A stretch of DNA of 64,000 bases from Anaerocolumna sp047777345 (lineage in GTDB: Bacteria; Bacillota; Clostridia; Lachnospirales; Lachnospiraceae). Position numbers and translations under genes: made by a program. Location of the stretch: assembly GCA_047777345.1 (NCBI GenBank), contig JBKEEJ010000008.1:62001-126000 (forward strand). The letters run 5' to 3'. The notes below the pieces were generated by a model. It worked only from the letters and a program-made list of their open reading frames with translations, searched no databases and was not told the origin of the DNA. This document shows, piece by piece, positions 8,734 to 16,356 of this stretch (position 1 is the first letter of the stretch; the number at the start of each line of letters is the position of its first letter).

Positions 8734-9383
8734 TTAAAGAAAGTACGGCTGAACTACTGAAACTGAATGATTTTGAATGGGGACTGTATGCCTTTTCGAG
8801 AGATCCGCTTAATGGAAAGCTAAATCTTGAAGAAAAGAAAGAGTTAATTGATGAAGCAAACAGATGCGGGGCAGAACAGGCAAAACGATTAAAAACCCGT
8901 TTTGGAGAAAATAGAGCCAAAGAATATGCAAACCTGCTTAAACTGAAAGTTATTTATGATGACGGCTATGGCAGTGATAATTATATTGTATTTGCCAAAT
9001 TTAATTATCCTGATAAAATAACAATATATACAGGAAATGTAAAAAAGGTTGAAAAGCTTATTGATGAGAATAATTTAAGAAGTCTGTTAGGCCAGGCGGA
9101 TATCGAATCCGTACTTTTGGCTCACGAGATGTACCATTACTTTGAAGAAGGTGATACGGAAATCTATACAAAAACCAAAAAAATTGAATTGTGGAGATTG
9201 GGCCCCATCCGTTATAAATCAAAGTTAACGGCTTTAAGTGAAATTGCGGCCATGTCTTTTGCCAGAGAATTATTGCATTTAAATTATAACCCCTACGTTT
9301 TTGATGCTGTTATGCTTTTTCCTCATGATGCGAATAAGACAAAAGAGTTGATTCATGAAATCCTATCATTTAAAAATCAATAA
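8730..9383 (+). CDS. Uncharacterised putative zinc metallohydrolase with HExxH motif
   Basis: A 217-residue soluble protein that I cannot place in a named family. It contains LLAHEMYHYFEE, an H-E-x-x-H zinc motif at residues 132-136, and a later ALSEIAAMSFARELL whose E171 could be the third ligand in gluzincin fashion. No signal peptide or membrane span is seen, so it should act in the cytoplasm. Its start overlaps the stop of the hydantoinase-A-like gene (ATGA), which implies tight co-expression and perhaps a complex. The following kinase gene starts 12 bases after it. A protease, an amidase, or a small-molecule hydrolase are all possible. Confidence 0.65.
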   Translation: MIKESTAELLKLNDFEWGLYAFSRDPLNGKLNLEEKKELIDEANRCGAEQAKRLKTRFGENRAKEYANLLKLKVIYDDGYGSDNYIVFAKFNYPDKITIYTGNVKKVEKLIDENNLRSLLGQADIESVLLAHEMYHYFEEGDTEIYTKTKKIELWRLGPIRYKSKLTALSEIAAMSFARELLHLNYNPYVFDAVMLFPHDANKTKELIHEILSFKNQ

Positions 9384-9395
9384 TTGGAGGTCGAT

Positions 9396-10355
9396 ATGTC
9401 AGAAGTATTATTGTTTGGTGAGCCAATGGCCCTTTTTGTGGCAGATACGGTTGGTCCGTTAGAGGATGTGGAACATTTTACAAGGTCACTTGCCGGTGCC
9501 GAAGTGAATGTATGTATCGGCTTAACAAGATTAGGCCATAAAACAACTTATATTACCAGGCTTGGGGATGAACCTTTAGGAAGGTATATTGAAAAGTTTT
9601 TAAAGAAAGAAGGAATCGGAACAGAGTTTATCTCCTTTGATCCGGTTTATCGTACGGGAATTCAACTGAAAAACAAAGTGGTTGAGGGAGACCCTTATGC
9701 GCCTTACTACAGAAAAGGTTCGGCGGCTTCTCATATTTCCACAAAAGAGATTGATGCCATTGATTTAAAAGAGATTCGGCATATTCACATGACAGGAATT
9801 CCACCTGCTCTATCGGATAGCTGCCGCAGGGCAACCTACAGATTGTTTGAAAAGGCAAAAGAAAACAATATCTATATATCCTTTGACCCCAACTTGCGTC
9901 CGGCCCTTTGGGAAAGCAAGGAAATCATGATACAAACCATAAATGATTTGGCTTCCAGGGCAGATATGGTTTTGCCGGGAACGGCGGAAGGATTAATACT
10001 TACGGGTAGTGAGGACCCGGAAGAAATCGGAGACTTTTATCTGAATTTAGGTGTAAAAACCGTAATTACCAAGTTAGGCGAAAAAGGTGCTTATGTGAAA
10101 ACAGAACAGGAATCCTATCTGGTTGAAGGCTTTCCTGTTAAAAAAGTGGTCGATACCATAGGAGCCGGAGATGGTTTTGCCGTAGGTGTCATCAGCGGCA
10201 GATTAGAAGGACTGCCATTAAAGGACTGTGTAAGACGTGGAAATGCAATCGGGGCAATTCAGGTTCAGCATGTCAGCGATAACGAAGGCCTCCCTACAAG
10301 AAGTGAACTTGAAGCTTTTATCTCTTCCGGCGGTGAAATATTAAACAAAAGATAA
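9396..10355 (+). CDS. kdgK: PfkB-family kinase, 2-keto-3-deoxygluconate kinase type
   Basis: A 319-residue ribokinase-fold sugar kinase. LLFGEPMALFVADTVGPLED at the N-terminus, the SLAGAEVNVCIGLTRLG segment, SFDPNLRPALWES, and DTIGAGDGFAVGVISGRLEG (anion hole and catalytic Asp) are all present. The SFDPNLRP-ALW and GAEVNVC features fit KDG kinases better than fructokinases. It would phosphorylate 2-keto-3-deoxygluconate to KDPG, the substrate of the aldolase at 3631. ATG at 9396 is chosen because TTGGAGG precedes it at normal distance. It is the last gene of the tight 8730-10355 segment. Confidence 0.8.
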   Translation: MSEVLLFGEPMALFVADTVGPLEDVEHFTRSLAGAEVNVCIGLTRLGHKTTYITRLGDEPLGRYIEKFLKKEGIGTEFISFDPVYRTGIQLKNKVVEGDPYAPYYRKGSAASHISTKEIDAIDLKEIRHIHMTGIPPALSDSCRRATYRLFEKAKENNIYISFDPNLRPALWESKEIMIQTINDLASRADMVLPGTAEGLILTGSEDPEEIGDFYLNLGVKTVITKLGEKGAYVKTEQESYLVEGFPVKKVVDTIGAGDGFAVGVISGRLEGLPLKDCVRRGNAIGAIQVQHVSDNEGLPTRSELEAFISSGGEILNKR

Positions 10356-10371
10356 TTGAATTTGTAGCGGA

Positions 10372-10399
10372 TTGACAAAAGAGTTAAAATGATTATGAA
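10372..10399 (+). promoter_or_regulatory. Probable promoter of the hxlA-hxlB pair
   Basis: TTGACA (10372..10377) and TATGAA (10394..10399) are spaced by 16 bases in the 140-base gap after the kinase. This suggests that the next two genes can be expressed separately from the upstream operon. Confidence 0.5.
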
Positions 10400-10496
10400 A
10401 TTTATGAAACAGCAGTGTTTGTGTCAAAAAGAAAAGTTTATCAATTATGCATAAAATCTGATTATAAAGTTTGAATTATAATTACCAGGTGAAATG

Positions 10497-11114
10497 ATGA
10501 AAATACAGGTTGCAATAGACAGGGTTACGACAGAACGGGCAATTGAAATTATCAGTATGGTGAAAGATTCCGCCGATATTATTGAAATTGGGACTTCCTT
10601 AATAAAAGACTACGGCCTGGAATCCCTAAGAAGAATTCGCAATACTTTTCCGGACATTAAGCTACTGGCAGATATTAAGACAATTGACGAGGCAGAATAT
10701 GAATTTAAAGCGGCTTATAAGGCAGGAGCAGATATTTTAACCGTAATGGGAGCCGCATCCGTTGAAACAATTAAAATCTGTCAGGATATGGCGGCAAAAT
10801 ATAAGAAGGAATATATGATTGATCTCTTGGAAGTTTCTTTCGATAAAATAAGCGAGCTAAAACAATTTCAGGACGCTTATTTTTGTATTCATCTGCCGGT
10901 GGATAATAATGGGGCTGTATTAGAGAAATTAATTGAAAAAAGCAGCAGGGAATTAATCGGTTATCCAAAACTTGCAGCAGCAGGAGGCGTAAGCTTAAAA
11001 ACAATTCCCATATTAAAAGAAAAAGGTTTTGAAATTGCCATAGTAGGAAGCGCAATCATAAAGTCGGAAAATATAAAAGAAACTGCCAGCGCTTTTAGCA
11101 GGGAAGCGAGGTAA
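10497..11114 (+). CDS. hxlA: 3-hexulose-6-phosphate synthase-like protein
   Basis: A 205-residue protein of the OMP-decarboxylase/HUMPS fold. KIQVAIDRVTTERAIEII, ADIIEIGTSLIKDYGLE, LLADIKTIDEAEYEF and AGADILTVMGAAS match 3-hexulose-6-phosphate synthases, including the paired acids and lysine D-x-K-x-x-D of the active site. The enzyme joins formaldehyde and ribulose 5-phosphate, or runs backward to make ribulose 5-phosphate. The start may be 10494 or 10497. Only two bases separate it from hxlB. A related keto-gulonate-phosphate decarboxylase role is possible, since the families overlap. Confidence 0.75.
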   Translation: MKIQVAIDRVTTERAIEIISMVKDSADIIEIGTSLIKDYGLESLRRIRNTFPDIKLLADIKTIDEAEYEFKAAYKAGADILTVMGAASVETIKICQDMAAKYKKEYMIDLLEVSFDKISELKQFQDAYFCIHLPVDNNGAVLEKLIEKSSRELIGYPKLAAAGGVSLKTIPILKEKGFEIAIVGSAIIKSENIKETASAFSREAR

Positions 11115-11116
11115 GC

Positions 11117-11656
11117 ATGGAGATTTTAGATTGTATATTAAAGGAAATTACAGAGGTGATACACAAGGTAAAGCCGGAAGAACTGGAGCAATTTGCAGCC
11201 CGTATCACAAAGGAGAAAAGAATTTTTGTTGACGGAGAGGGACGGTCCGGCCTTATGGCAAAGGGCTTTGCCATGCGGTTAATGCACCTTGGATATACGG
11301 TGTATGTGGTCGGAGAAACCATTACTCCGGCATTAAGTGACAAGGACATATTTATTGCTGTGTCCGGGTCCGGCGAGTCAAGCGGGGTTCTGGCTGACAC
11401 AAAAAAGGCAGCCGAAAAAGGAAGCACTGTCTTAGCGGTTACCAGTAAGGAAGATTCCTCTATTGCCAAATTAGCTGAGACCATTTTAATTGTTCCGGGG
11501 ACCGTTAAATCAGACACCGGGGAGAGCCGTAAATCAATACAGTTATTAAGCTCCTTATTTGACCAAAGCCTTCATATTGTTCTGGATGCGGTATGCCTTT
11601 TGTTAAGCAAAAGAGATCAGATATCAAATGAAGCGGCAACAAAGATTCATTGGTAA
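11117..11656 (+). CDS. hxlB: 6-phospho-3-hexuloisomerase (SIS domain)
   Basis: A 179-residue SIS-domain isomerase. VDGEGRSGLMAKGFAMRLMH, LGYTVYVVGETITPAL and AVSGSGESSGVLADTKKA are typical of 6-phospho-3-hexuloisomerase, which interconverts hexulose 6-phosphate and fructose 6-phosphate. The start lies two bases after the end of hxlA, so both are made from one message. Together they form the ribulose-monophosphate module, which Clostridia could use for formaldehyde removal or for pentose synthesis. Its position beside the KDG cluster may be functional or chance. Confidence 0.85.
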   Translation: MEILDCILKEITEVIHKVKPEELEQFAARITKEKRIFVDGEGRSGLMAKGFAMRLMHLGYTVYVVGETITPALSDKDIFIAVSGSGESSGVLADTKKAAEKGSTVLAVTSKEDSSIAKLAETILIVPGTVKSDTGESRKSIQLLSSLFDQSLHIVLDAVCLLLSKRDQISNEAATKIHW

Positions 11657-11850
11657 GGAATGCCATGCCACTGTTCATTAAACGGTGGAGTTGATTTGAA
11701 ATCATAATCATTGATCTTATGATGAATATGGAGGAACCTCTGATTTACCGCAGGCAGTTTACTGACTGGAGTACTGCCCAATATATCAGCCACTATACTT
11801 GCTTGTAAATCGGGATATAAGAAAGACTTTTCCTGTTCTATTCATTATGT

Positions 11851-12123
11851 TTGTGTTGTAGAAAATACTTTACTCGTTTTGGATATGAAAGGCATCTCTT
11901 TGTTAGTAGGGTTATGGGTGAAATACATGCGACTACTGTTATGGCAGAGGCAGCGACTCTTTGGGATGTGGTGGTTAATCCTAAGCAGATGAGCGTTTCT
12001 GAGTTAGAAGAGGGACTTTTATTTGTATATTGGAAAATTGTACAGACGAAAAATTATGCACCAAAATTAACAGAGTTATTGATATCAGAAACAGAGGATT
12101 TGTTGTCAAAACTTATTCATTAG
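11851..12123 (+). pseudogene. Radical SAM (B12-binding type) C-terminal fragment
   Basis: The segment EIHATTVMAEAATLWDVVVN followed by PKQMSVSELEEGLLFVYWKI resembles the last part of B12-binding radical SAM proteins (P-K-x-M-x-x-x-E-L-E-E-G). The cobalamin domain and the CxxxCxxC cluster site are missing. No ribosome site precedes it. It is read as a relic. Nothing recognisable lies between 11657 and 11850. Confidence 0.4.
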
Positions 12124-12221
12124 ATATTGCTGACAGTATAATTGCAGAAATAGTATTTAAGCAAATAAAGCAAGAATTTGGACACATTAATGGAGTAATA
12201 CATTGTGCAGGGGTATGTTAA
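12090..12221 (+). pseudogene. Polyketide synthase ketoreductase fragment
   Basis: A frame shifted from the preceding fragment reads TYSLDIADSIIAEIVFKQIK followed by QEFGHINGVIHCAGV. This matches the strand and helix just before the N-A-G/S-A-G-V motif of short-chain ketoreductase domains, in the wording common in trans-AT polyketide synthases. It ends at a TAA at 12219 and has no other domain around it. It is a small relic of a large gene. Confidence 0.55.
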
Positions 12222-12352
12222 GTCACGGACAGGTTGACATGATAGTCAATAAGGAAAACTTAAAATCGGTGTTAACGCAAATTTTAAAACTGCATAAGAA
12301 TTCTTAGGTATAAAATAATCAGCTGACTAAACAAATGTAATATAAATTCATA

Positions 12353-12383
12353 TTGACTCTTCCGTTGCGTAACGTTTTATACT
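12353..12383 (+). promoter_or_regulatory. MerR-type promoter with 19-base spacer
   Basis: TTGACT (12353..12358) and TATACT (12378..12383) are separated by 19 bases, the over-long spacing typical of MerR-controlled promoters. The spacer holds the dyad CGTTGCGTAACG (12363..12374). The MerR gene starts 25 bases downstream, so self-activation is likely. Confidence 0.8.
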
Positions 12384-12407
12384 AAAATAAAAACGAGGGA
12401 GGTAAAT

Positions 12408-13364
12408 ATGAATCGTTTAGTTAAAATAAGGGAAGTTTCTCAAAAATATGATATTACGGCACGTACTCTTCGTTATTATGAAGACATGGGATTAATTAAA
12501 AGTACAAGAAGTGATGATTATGCATATCGTCTTTATGATGAGGAGGCAATTAAGAGGTTAGAGCAAATACTAATATTACGAAAATTAAATATTAGTATAA
12601 AAGACATTCAATTGGTTTTCAAAGAGGAAAAAACCAGCGTTTTGCTTGATGTTCTGAATAAAAAGATAAGCAATATTGATGATGAAGTAGCGCTATTGCA
12701 TGAATTAAAAGAAATTGTAAAAGAATTTATAAATCAGATAAAGCGGTTAGATTTTCATAACGAAGCAGATGTTAAGTTACTGTATGAAAAAGCGAAAGAT
12801 ATTGAGGATTTGGTTAATGTTGAGTATAACGGAAACCCTGCACCGGTTATGAGGCTTACCGAAATATCTGAAAAACTGGAAAAGACTCCTGACATACGGG
12901 TTATTGAGTTACCAAAAGTAAAAGCGGCTCGCTCGGGAAAATCAGATTTGGATGAATTTGATAAATGGTGGAGCAGTATAAAGGTGGAACAAAATATTTT
13001 TCCCCGGGATTTTATGTGGTTTAATCCGGTACTGAATGACTTTGAATGGTTATTTATAATACCGGAAAATCTTACCGATACCAATGGTTACGAAGTATTT
13101 GATTTTCCGGGAGAATTATATGCCGTTGCTACCGCAATAGACGGTGAAGATATTAACAGGGTGAATAGACTGATACATCAGTGGGTTGATAACAGTGATT
13201 GCTTTGAAGTATCTAATACGGAGAATGATTCGGTGGTACGTTATGATATGGGTCATATTATCACGCCTGAAATTTTTTATACCAAGATGGGATATCATTT
13301 GATGGATTTATATGTGCCTATAGTTGTAAAACAAAATTCCAGTTTATTAATGGCGGAAAAGTAG
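12408..13364 (+). CDS. MerR-family regulator with GyrI-like effector domain
   Basis: A 318-residue regulator. The N-terminal winged helix (VKIREVSQKYDITARTLRYY then EDMGLIKSTR) is a MerR DNA-binding domain; a coiled-coil dimerisation helix covers about residues 80-120; the C-terminal half, from about residue 150, resembles a GyrI/AraC-E drug-binding domain. Such proteins twist over-spaced promoters when a hydrophobic ligand is bound. The promoter at 12353 has exactly that architecture. No intact efflux pump or target gene adjoins it: the next gene is a relic. It may control only itself or a distant gene. Confidence 0.85.
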   Translation: MNRLVKIREVSQKYDITARTLRYYEDMGLIKSTRSDDYAYRLYDEEAIKRLEQILILRKLNISIKDIQLVFKEEKTSVLLDVLNKKISNIDDEVALLHELKEIVKEFINQIKRLDFHNEADVKLLYEKAKDIEDLVNVEYNGNPAPVMRLTEISEKLEKTPDIRVIELPKVKAARSGKSDLDEFDKWWSSIKVEQNIFPRDFMWFNPVLNDFEWLFIIPENLTDTNGYEVFDFPGELYAVATAIDGEDINRVNRLIHQWVDNSDCFEVSNTENDSVVRYDMGHIITPEIFYTKMGYHLMDLYVPIVVKQNSSLLMAEK

Positions 13365-13376
13365 CTAACTTATAGA

Positions 13377-13616
13377 ATGAAACAGATAATGAAATATGAA
13401 GATCAGGCTGTCATGCATCATTTTTTGTATCGTGCGGGAAGGGTAGGAGTATTGGATGCCGTGCTGTATTTTTACTGCCCCAATCCTGACAGTATTTCAC
13501 GGAAAAGTTTTTTAAAAGAGCGTTATGACAGTAAAGATTTCTCATTGCATCCGGAGAAAATGACAGAAACGCCATTATATTATGTACGTGAACGGATGGG
13601 GTTATCTATAACATAA
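13377..13616 (+). pseudogene. Glycosyltransferase family 2 fragment
   Basis: A 79-codon frame contains KYEDQAVMHHFLYRAGRVGV and LYFYCPNPDSISRKSF. This is the E-D-x-x-(V)-x-x-x-(L/F)-x-x-R/A region and the following Y-x-x-(R/N)-x-x-S-I stretch of EpsJ-like GT2 enzymes. The nucleotide-binding N-terminal half (with D-x-D) is missing. It starts 12 bases after the MerR gene. It is a relic. Confidence 0.5.
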
Positions 13617-13696
13617 AACAGATTGGAAGGGTACCAAACAGCCTGTTAATGCTGTATAAAATATTGATAAAGACAGAATGCAAAACGAGGTTATGT

Positions 13697-14296
13697 ATGA
13701 AGGTCATTATCTTTGATATGTACGGAGTTATAATGAAGGCTCCGGAAGGAGATCTGATTCCTTTTATTCATAAATATTTACCGGATGTTAATGACAGATA
13801 TATTGAAAGCCTTTGGAAAGAGGCCGCGTATGGGCAAATGACATCTTATGAATTCTTTTACAATGTGGGTTTTGATGAAGAACGGATTAAGGAAATTGAA
13901 AAGAAATATCTGGATTCCATTCAAATAGATGCGGAATTTTTTTCTATTGCAAAATATCTTAAAAAAGATTACAAGCTGGTATTGTTATCAAACGATATAG
14001 CAGAATGGAGTGTTTATCTTAGAAAAAAATTTGGTTTGTATGAATTTTTTGAAAAGATAATTATTAGTGGAGATTACGGACTTTTAAAACCGGATAGCAG
14101 ATTGTTTCACATTATTCTGAATGCTTTTGACTTGCCGGCATCCGAATTTTGCTATATTGATGACAGGGAAAGAAATTTAGAAGCAGCATCCCGGTTAGGA
14201 ATGAAGGTGATTTTATTTAATCGGAGAAATGTATCCTACGAAGGAAATATTATATATGATTTTCAGGAGTTGGAGAAGTATCTGTTTTCCAATTGA
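13697..14296 (+). CDS. HAD-superfamily hydrolase (subfamily IA)
   Basis: A 199-residue HAD phosphatase or related hydrolase. MKVIIFDMYGVIMKAP is motif I, but the usual DxDG is D-M-Y-G, so the second catalytic acid is replaced by Tyr; LVLLSNDI is motif II; GLLKPDSRLF is motif III; and FCYIDDRERNLEAASRLGM is motif IV. D-x-Y forms occur among HAD enzymes such as haloacid dehalogenases and some phosphatases of the epoxide-hydrolase N-domain type. ATG at 13697 follows CGAGG at six bases. The substrate is unknown. It stands in a region of relics but appears intact. Confidence 0.75.
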   Translation: MKVIIFDMYGVIMKAPEGDLIPFIHKYLPDVNDRYIESLWKEAAYGQMTSYEFFYNVGFDEERIKEIEKKYLDSIQIDAEFFSIAKYLKKDYKLVLLSNDIAEWSVYLRKKFGLYEFFEKIIISGDYGLLKPDSRLFHIILNAFDLPASEFCYIDDRERNLEAASRLGMKVILFNRRNVSYEGNIIYDFQELEKYLFSN

Positions 14297-14478
14297 CAAA
14301 TTTAAGCATTGCTGTTTTTCTGTCGGAATATATACGCCGCAGGAAAATGTCACTGGCAGCAGTAGATTTGCAGTCCGGCAAAGAAAAGGTAATTGATGTA
14401 TCGCTAAAGTATGGATATGATTTGCCGACAGCATTTAATCGAGCTTTTAAAAGTGTGCATGGAATAACCCCGGAATAA
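14293..14478 (+). pseudogene. AraC-family DNA-binding domain fragment
   Basis: Sixty-one codons read YIRRRKMSLAAVDLQSGKEK, VIDVSLKYGYDLPTAFNRAF and KSVHGITP. These are the second half of the first and most of the second helix-turn-helix of an AraC-type regulator. The first helices and the effector domain that normally follows are both missing. It overlaps the end of the HAD gene with a TTG start, which may be chance. It is read as a relic. Confidence 0.6.
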
Positions 14479-14536
14479 TAAAATCCGGGATTTTTCCAAA
14501 AACGTTAGAAAAATTGAATTAAAAATGGAAATACCG

Positions 14537-14791
14537 TTAGAGATGAACCAGAACCCATTTGTGGGAATCGCAATAAAAACGGAGTCGTATTTCCTTTTGG
14601 CAGTTATTGCATATAATGGAACAGACAAAGAGAAACGCATTTATGCCGGAATATTTTTCGGCTTTTTTATTCCTGATTTCACTTATTTTATAAATCTGCA
14701 GAGTATGGTTTTCATCTTCAAGCCGCACATAAATCGGCTTAATTTCTCCCATTGGATTAAAAGCAGCTACAACATCAACAGCAGAATTCAT
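14537..14791 (-). CDS. Small uncharacterised protein coupled to the Y-family polymerase
   Basis: An 84-residue protein whose ATG (14791..14789) overlaps the stop codon of the polymerase gene by one base (TAATG). This is a common sign of translational coupling. MNSAVDVVAAFNPMGEIKPI leads a beta-rich N-terminal part that recalls small proteins found behind dinB-like genes in Clostridia, and a C-H pair and two closely spaced Cys (C-S-I-I-C-N-N-C) lie near residues 57-64. I do not know a function. It may be a polymerase accessory factor, as YolD-like proteins are in bacilli, but it is not recognisably YolD. Confidence 0.6.
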   Translation of the reverse strand: MNSAVDVVAAFNPMGEIKPIYVRLEDENHTLQIYKISEIRNKKAEKYSGINAFLFVCSIICNNCQKEIRLRFYCDSHKWVLVHL

Positions 14792-16056
14792 TAATAAAAC
14801 ACCTCTTCTCCTTCTGGCCTGAATTTTTCTTTGCTGATTCCGCCGCTCATATGATCAATCTGGCGGAGATCATTTAAATATGTTGCTCTCATAACGGCGT
14901 TTTGTCCAAAACGAAATCTTATATTATCAATGGCTTTATCCAGTTTTTCATACTTTTCGTATTTATCCATGGTAAATAGATCCAGCTGACGGATATGGTT
15001 ATTTTCCGATACCTTGCCGGTGTGGATACCCAGTTTCCTTATGGGAGTGCCATCCCATAACTCATCAAACAGCTTACAGGCAGCCTGATGAATTTCTTTG
15101 GTAATATTGGTTGGCGTAAATAAAGTCATTTGATGGGAAACCGAATGAAACTCAAAATCCACAATATTTACGGATACTACCGAAGCAACCATATTATCTT
15201 TCCGAAGTCTTGTACATACGGTTTCTGCCAAAGAAAGCAGAACCAATTTGGCAACGGAAGCATTTTCCACATCAAAAGCAATTGTTGTGGAATTGCCGTA
15301 TCCTTTATTGGCAGGGGGGAGCGGTTCTAACACAGACGCATCAATGCCGTTGGCAAAGCACCAGATCAGTTCCCCATGGGATTTCAAATGAGCTCTTAAC
15401 AGGTTAACATCTGCTTTTGCCAAGTCCCCAATGGTACGGATTCCCAACTTAAATAAGGTTTTAGTGGTTGCCCGGCCGACAAAGAACAATTCGGAAACCG
15501 GAAGTCTCCACATTTTTTCGATTTCATCGGGAAATAAGGTATTGACATAGTTGGGTTTTTTAAAATCGCCGGCCATTTTTGCCAGTAACTTATTACTGGA
15601 AATACCAATATTGACCGTAAAGCCCAGCTCTCTGTGAATGCGGTCTTTGATTGTGGTAGCAGCTACAACCGGACTGCCAAACAGGTATTCGGTTCCGGTC
15701 ATATCACAATAAGCCTCGTCTACACTGTACTGTTCCACACAGGAGGAGTATTCTTTTAATATTTCAATAAAAGCCTTTGATGATTTTTCATATAAATCAT
15801 AATGTGGTTCTACTAATTTTAAATCCGGACATTTATTCAGGGCTTCCATTATAGATTCTCCGGTCTGTATTTTATATTTTTTGGCCGGCTGTGATTTGGC
15901 CAGTATAATGCCACGCCTTTTTTTTGTATCTCCGCCTACGGCAGAGGGAATTTCTCTCAAATCAAGGGTTTCACCAAGGACTTTTATTCTGTAAACGGCT
16001 TCCCAACATAAAAAAGCGGAATTAACATCTACGTGAAATATAATTTTGCCGAACAT
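14791..16056 (-). CDS. dinB: Y-family DNA polymerase (DinB/UmuC-like)
   Basis: A 421-residue translesion polymerase. IIFHVDVNSAFLCWEA holds the first catalytic Asp, VEQYSVDEAYCDMTG the S-x-D-E motif, and LAKMAGDFKKPN with the SELFFVGRATTKTLFKLGI helix-hairpin-helix the thumb. The VNSAFL-C-W variant is the one common in Clostridia. It copies damaged DNA at the cost of errors. GGAGGTGAACG just before 16056 fixes this start; a longer frame upstream has no ribosome site. No clear LexA box was seen in the 300 bases upstream. It is coupled to the small gene at 14537. Confidence 0.9.
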   Translation of the reverse strand: MFGKIIFHVDVNSAFLCWEAVYRIKVLGETLDLREIPSAVGGDTKKRRGIILAKSQPAKKYKIQTGESIMEALNKCPDLKLVEPHYDLYEKSSKAFIEILKEYSSCVEQYSVDEAYCDMTGTEYLFGSPVVAATTIKDRIHRELGFTVNIGISSNKLLAKMAGDFKKPNYVNTLFPDEIEKMWRLPVSELFFVGRATTKTLFKLGIRTIGDLAKADVNLLRAHLKSHGELIWCFANGIDASVLEPLPPANKGYGNSTTIAFDVENASVAKLVLLSLAETVCTRLRKDNMVASVVSVNIVDFEFHSVSHQMTLFTPTNITKEIHQAACKLFDELWDGTPIRKLGIHTGKVSENNHIRQLDLFTMDKYEKYEKLDKAIDNIRFRFGQNAVMRATYLNDLRQIDHMSGGISKEKFRPEGEEVFY

Positions 16057-16356
16057 ACGTTCACCTCCGTAAATTATTATACCAAACAAGTGTTCTGATG
16101 TAAACAAGAAATATATGTAAAATTGGTACAAAATACAACAAAATTTTTAATCATTCATAAAGTAACCTTCCCAAAATTTGAACCCAAAACTATCAGGAGA
16201 AAAATAAAAAGACGGTAATATGTAATTATGTAGGGACCCATGCATACGGGGCAAGCGACAGATTAACGGATATTTTTTCGATATAAAAGACCAATAATTG
16301 AATGTAATAAATATTGAAACATATAATGTAGTAAATATCGATTTAAGGTAAAGCTT

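Noticed and set aside
15130..15608. Plus- and minus-strand frames inside the polymerase gene
   Set aside because: Shadow frames of the polymerase coding sequence, with no independent signals.
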